Below the pieces are notes generated by a model, which was not told the DNA's origin, made no database searches, and saw only the letters and a program-made list of their open reading frames with translations. A stretch of 15,283 nt of DNA, taken from contig DOUE01000016.1 in NCBI GenBank assembly GCA_003520745.1, forward strand, positions 75,287 through 90,569, given 5' to 3'. This DNA comes from Erysipelotrichaceae bacterium. GTDB lineage: Bacteria > Bacillota_I > Bacilli_A > Erysipelotrichales > Erysipelotrichaceae. This document shows, one piece after another, positions 14,116 to 15,283 of this stretch (position 1 is its first letter; each line of letters opens with the position of its first letter). The position numbers and the translations under genes are program-made.

Positions 14116-14896
14116 CGTCATCCAACAAATGCTTACCAAGTCTCAACTCGTCGACGGGTTGAGGCTTTTGGGCGTTAGCGACGGAAGCGTGATCGAAGTC
14201 CATTCTTCGCTCTCCTCCTTCGGCTACATCCCCGGCGGGGCGCAGACCGTCGTCGATGCCTTGATCGAAGCGGTCGGGTTCGACGGGACGATCGTCATGC
14301 CGGCTCAAACTTACGGAAACAGCGAACCTTCAAGATGGAAGCATCCTCCGATCGAGCCTTCGCTTTTCAACCAACTAAGGATGGAATATCCTGCGTTCGA
14401 CCCGCGTGTCTCCGAAATCGGATTCATGGGTGCGATTGCCGATAATCTACGCTTACGCGCCGGCACGATGGTATCCAACCATCCCAACGGGGCGTTCATG
14501 GCGCATGGGAAATATGCGAAGTGGATCACCCAGACCCATCCCATCCATTTTACGTTTTCAATGGCTTCACCGTTGGGGAAACTGTTGGATTTACGGGCGA
14601 GCGTCCTGCTTTTGGGCGTCGGTTATGACAATTGTACCGCCTTGCATTTGGCGGAAGCGCAGACCAACGTCCGTCCGATCATCATCAACGGCGGGGCCGT
14701 GGAGTCCGAAGCGGGAAAACAATGGCGGAAATTCCTCGACTATGACTACGATAGCGACGAGTTCGTCGAAATCGGAAAGAAACTGGAAGAATACGAGTTG
14801 GTGCGAAAGTTTAAAATACAGAACGCGGAATGCAAACTGTTTAGTTTCCCCGAGGCGCTATCCGTAGCGATCGGCTATTTCAAGGAGAAAATGTAA
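14096..14896 (+). CDS. AAC(3)/YokD-family acetyl-CoA-dependent N-acetyltransferase
   Basis: A protein of 266 residues (or 255, see below) with the AAC(3) fold markers: VIEVHSSLSSFGYIPGG at the N-terminus, DGTIVMPAQTY, SNHPNGAFMAHGK and LLLGVGYDNCTALHLAE with the conserved His-x-x-Glu. The family includes aminoglycoside 3-N-acetyltransferases and housekeeping members such as Bacillus YokD, which it resembles at least as closely; antibiotic resistance should not be assumed. The ATG at 14096 overlaps the previous gene by 20 bp and lacks a clear ribosome site. An in-frame ATG at 14129 (MLTKSQLVDGL) also lacks one but fits many family N-termini and follows the upstream stop by 13 bases. The family call is firm; the start is not. 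Confidence 0.87.
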   Translation: MALSQSDVIQQMLTKSQLVDGLRLLGVSDGSVIEVHSSLSSFGYIPGGAQTVVDALIEAVGFDGTIVMPAQTYGNSEPSRWKHPPIEPSLFNQLRMEYPAFDPRVSEIGFMGAIADNLRLRAGTMVSNHPNGAFMAHGKYAKWITQTHPIHFTFSMASPLGKLLDLRASVLLLGVGYDNCTALHLAEAQTNVRPIIINGGAVESEAGKQWRKFLDYDYDSDEFVEIGKKLEEYELVRKFKIQNAECKLFSFPEALSVAIGYFKEKM

Positions 14897-15283
14897 TGAG
14901 AACTTCCATCGCGGCGTTCGACCGATATCTTGTCGTGGAAGGGGATCCCCAAAAGATCACCGGGCTTTGGATCTCCGATACGCCTGAAGAAGGCGAAGCG
15001 GTCGGGGAACTTGCGAATGCGATCCGACAACTCAAAGAATACGAAGCGGGGACACGTACCACCTTCGAATTGAACCTCGCACCGGCCGGGACGAAGTTTC
15101 AGAAATCGGTATGGGATGTCCTATTGTCCATCCCCTACGGTCGGGTTTTGACCTATGGACAGATCGCGGAAAAGATCGGGAACCCCAAAGCCGTGCGGGC
15201 GGTCGGCGGGGCATGCCATAACAATCCGATCGGCATCGTCATCCCGTGCCACCGGGTATTGGGGAAAGACGGGAGCCTGACCG
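14896..15283 (+). CDS. ogt: Methylated-DNA-protein cysteine methyltransferase, 3' end cut by window
   Basis: The frame is open from the ATG at 14896 to the window end, giving 129 residues. KFQKSVWDVLLSIPYGRVLTY, then KAVRAVGGACHNNP and IVIPCHRVLGKDG are the Ogt/Ada C-terminal domain, with C118 in PCHRV as the suicide alkyl acceptor. The protein repairs O6-alkylguanine in DNA by moving the alkyl group onto that cysteine. The N-terminal region is short, as in Ogt. AAGGAGAAA lies 5 bases before the start, and the ATG shares one base with the stop of the acetyltransferase gene (TAATG). Only the last part after KDGSLT is missing. The symbol is by domain resemblance. Confidence 0.93.
   Translation, partial: MRTSIAAFDRYLVVEGDPQKITGLWISDTPEEGEAVGELANAIRQLKEYEAGTRTTFELNLAPAGTKFQKSVWDVLLSIPYGRVLTYGQIAEKIGNPKAVRAVGGACHNNPIGIVIPCHRVLGKDGSLT

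Noticed and set aside
1..15283. TGA reassigned to tryptophan (Mycoplasma-type code)
   Set aside because: Several genes end at TGA inside ATGA overlaps, and tryptophans in conserved motifs are TGG, so the standard code applies.
1..15283. Defence island, prophage, insertion sequence or CRISPR array
   Set aside because: No transposase, integrase, phage protein, nuclease cluster, terminal repeats or spaced direct repeats were found, and the gene content is housekeeping-like.

Overview
The window looks like an ordinary chromosomal stretch of a Gram-positive bacterium (Bacillota). I would place it on the Bacilli / Erysipelotrichia / Mollicutes-related side, but a genus cannot be named from sequence alone. 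Reasons: two lipoproteins with lipobox signals and no outer-membrane genes, AGGAGG-type ribosome sites, GNRA-looped intrinsic terminators, and a Firmicutes-like gene set (M3 and M32 metallopeptidases, DegV, UMF1 permease, YutG, YokD-type acetyltransferase). The base composition is balanced to slightly GC-rich. TGA is used as a stop (at 4586, 12320, 13237, 13712 and 14113), so the code is standard. A lysoplasmalogenase-type gene hints at plasmalogen lipids, which would fit an anaerobe.

Layout. 1-684 (+): 3' part of a UMF1-family permease. 742-2436 (-): M3 oligoendopeptidase, divergent from 2554-3384 (+), a DegV fatty-acid-binding protein. Their shared promoter region holds a perfect 12-bp inverted repeat. 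3458-5517 (+): a MalY/PatB-type PLP enzyme overlapping by 4 bp a transglutaminase-like lipoprotein. 5501-6154 (-): lysoplasmalogenase-type membrane protein, convergent with the lipoprotein gene, whose terminator lies inside it. 6155-6499: a 345-base gene-free stretch with promoters, competing RNA arms and a terminator-like hairpin. 6500-9268 (+): ankyrin-repeat protein and an EF-G-2-like GTPase, 15 bp apart. 9359-9775 (+): small membrane-anchored protein resembling DUF5412. 9799-11298 (-): M32 carboxypeptidase. 11384 to the end (+): a tightly packed operon of pseudouridine kinase, pseudouridine-5'-phosphate glycosidase, YutG/PgpA-like protein, thioredoxin-fold lipoprotein, AAC(3)-type acetyltransferase and an O6-alkylguanine-DNA methyltransferase cut by the window end.

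How the genes may work together. PsuK and PsuG form a complete pseudouridine salvage route to uracil plus ribose 5-phosphate; the four genes behind them are cotranscribed passengers with no obvious shared pathway. The two metallopeptidases would degrade peptides in the cytoplasm. The least explained unit is the ankyrin / EF-G-2-like pair with its structured leader; it is the best candidate here for something undescribed. There are no mobile elements, CRISPR arrays, tRNA or rRNA genes, and no sign of recent transfer.
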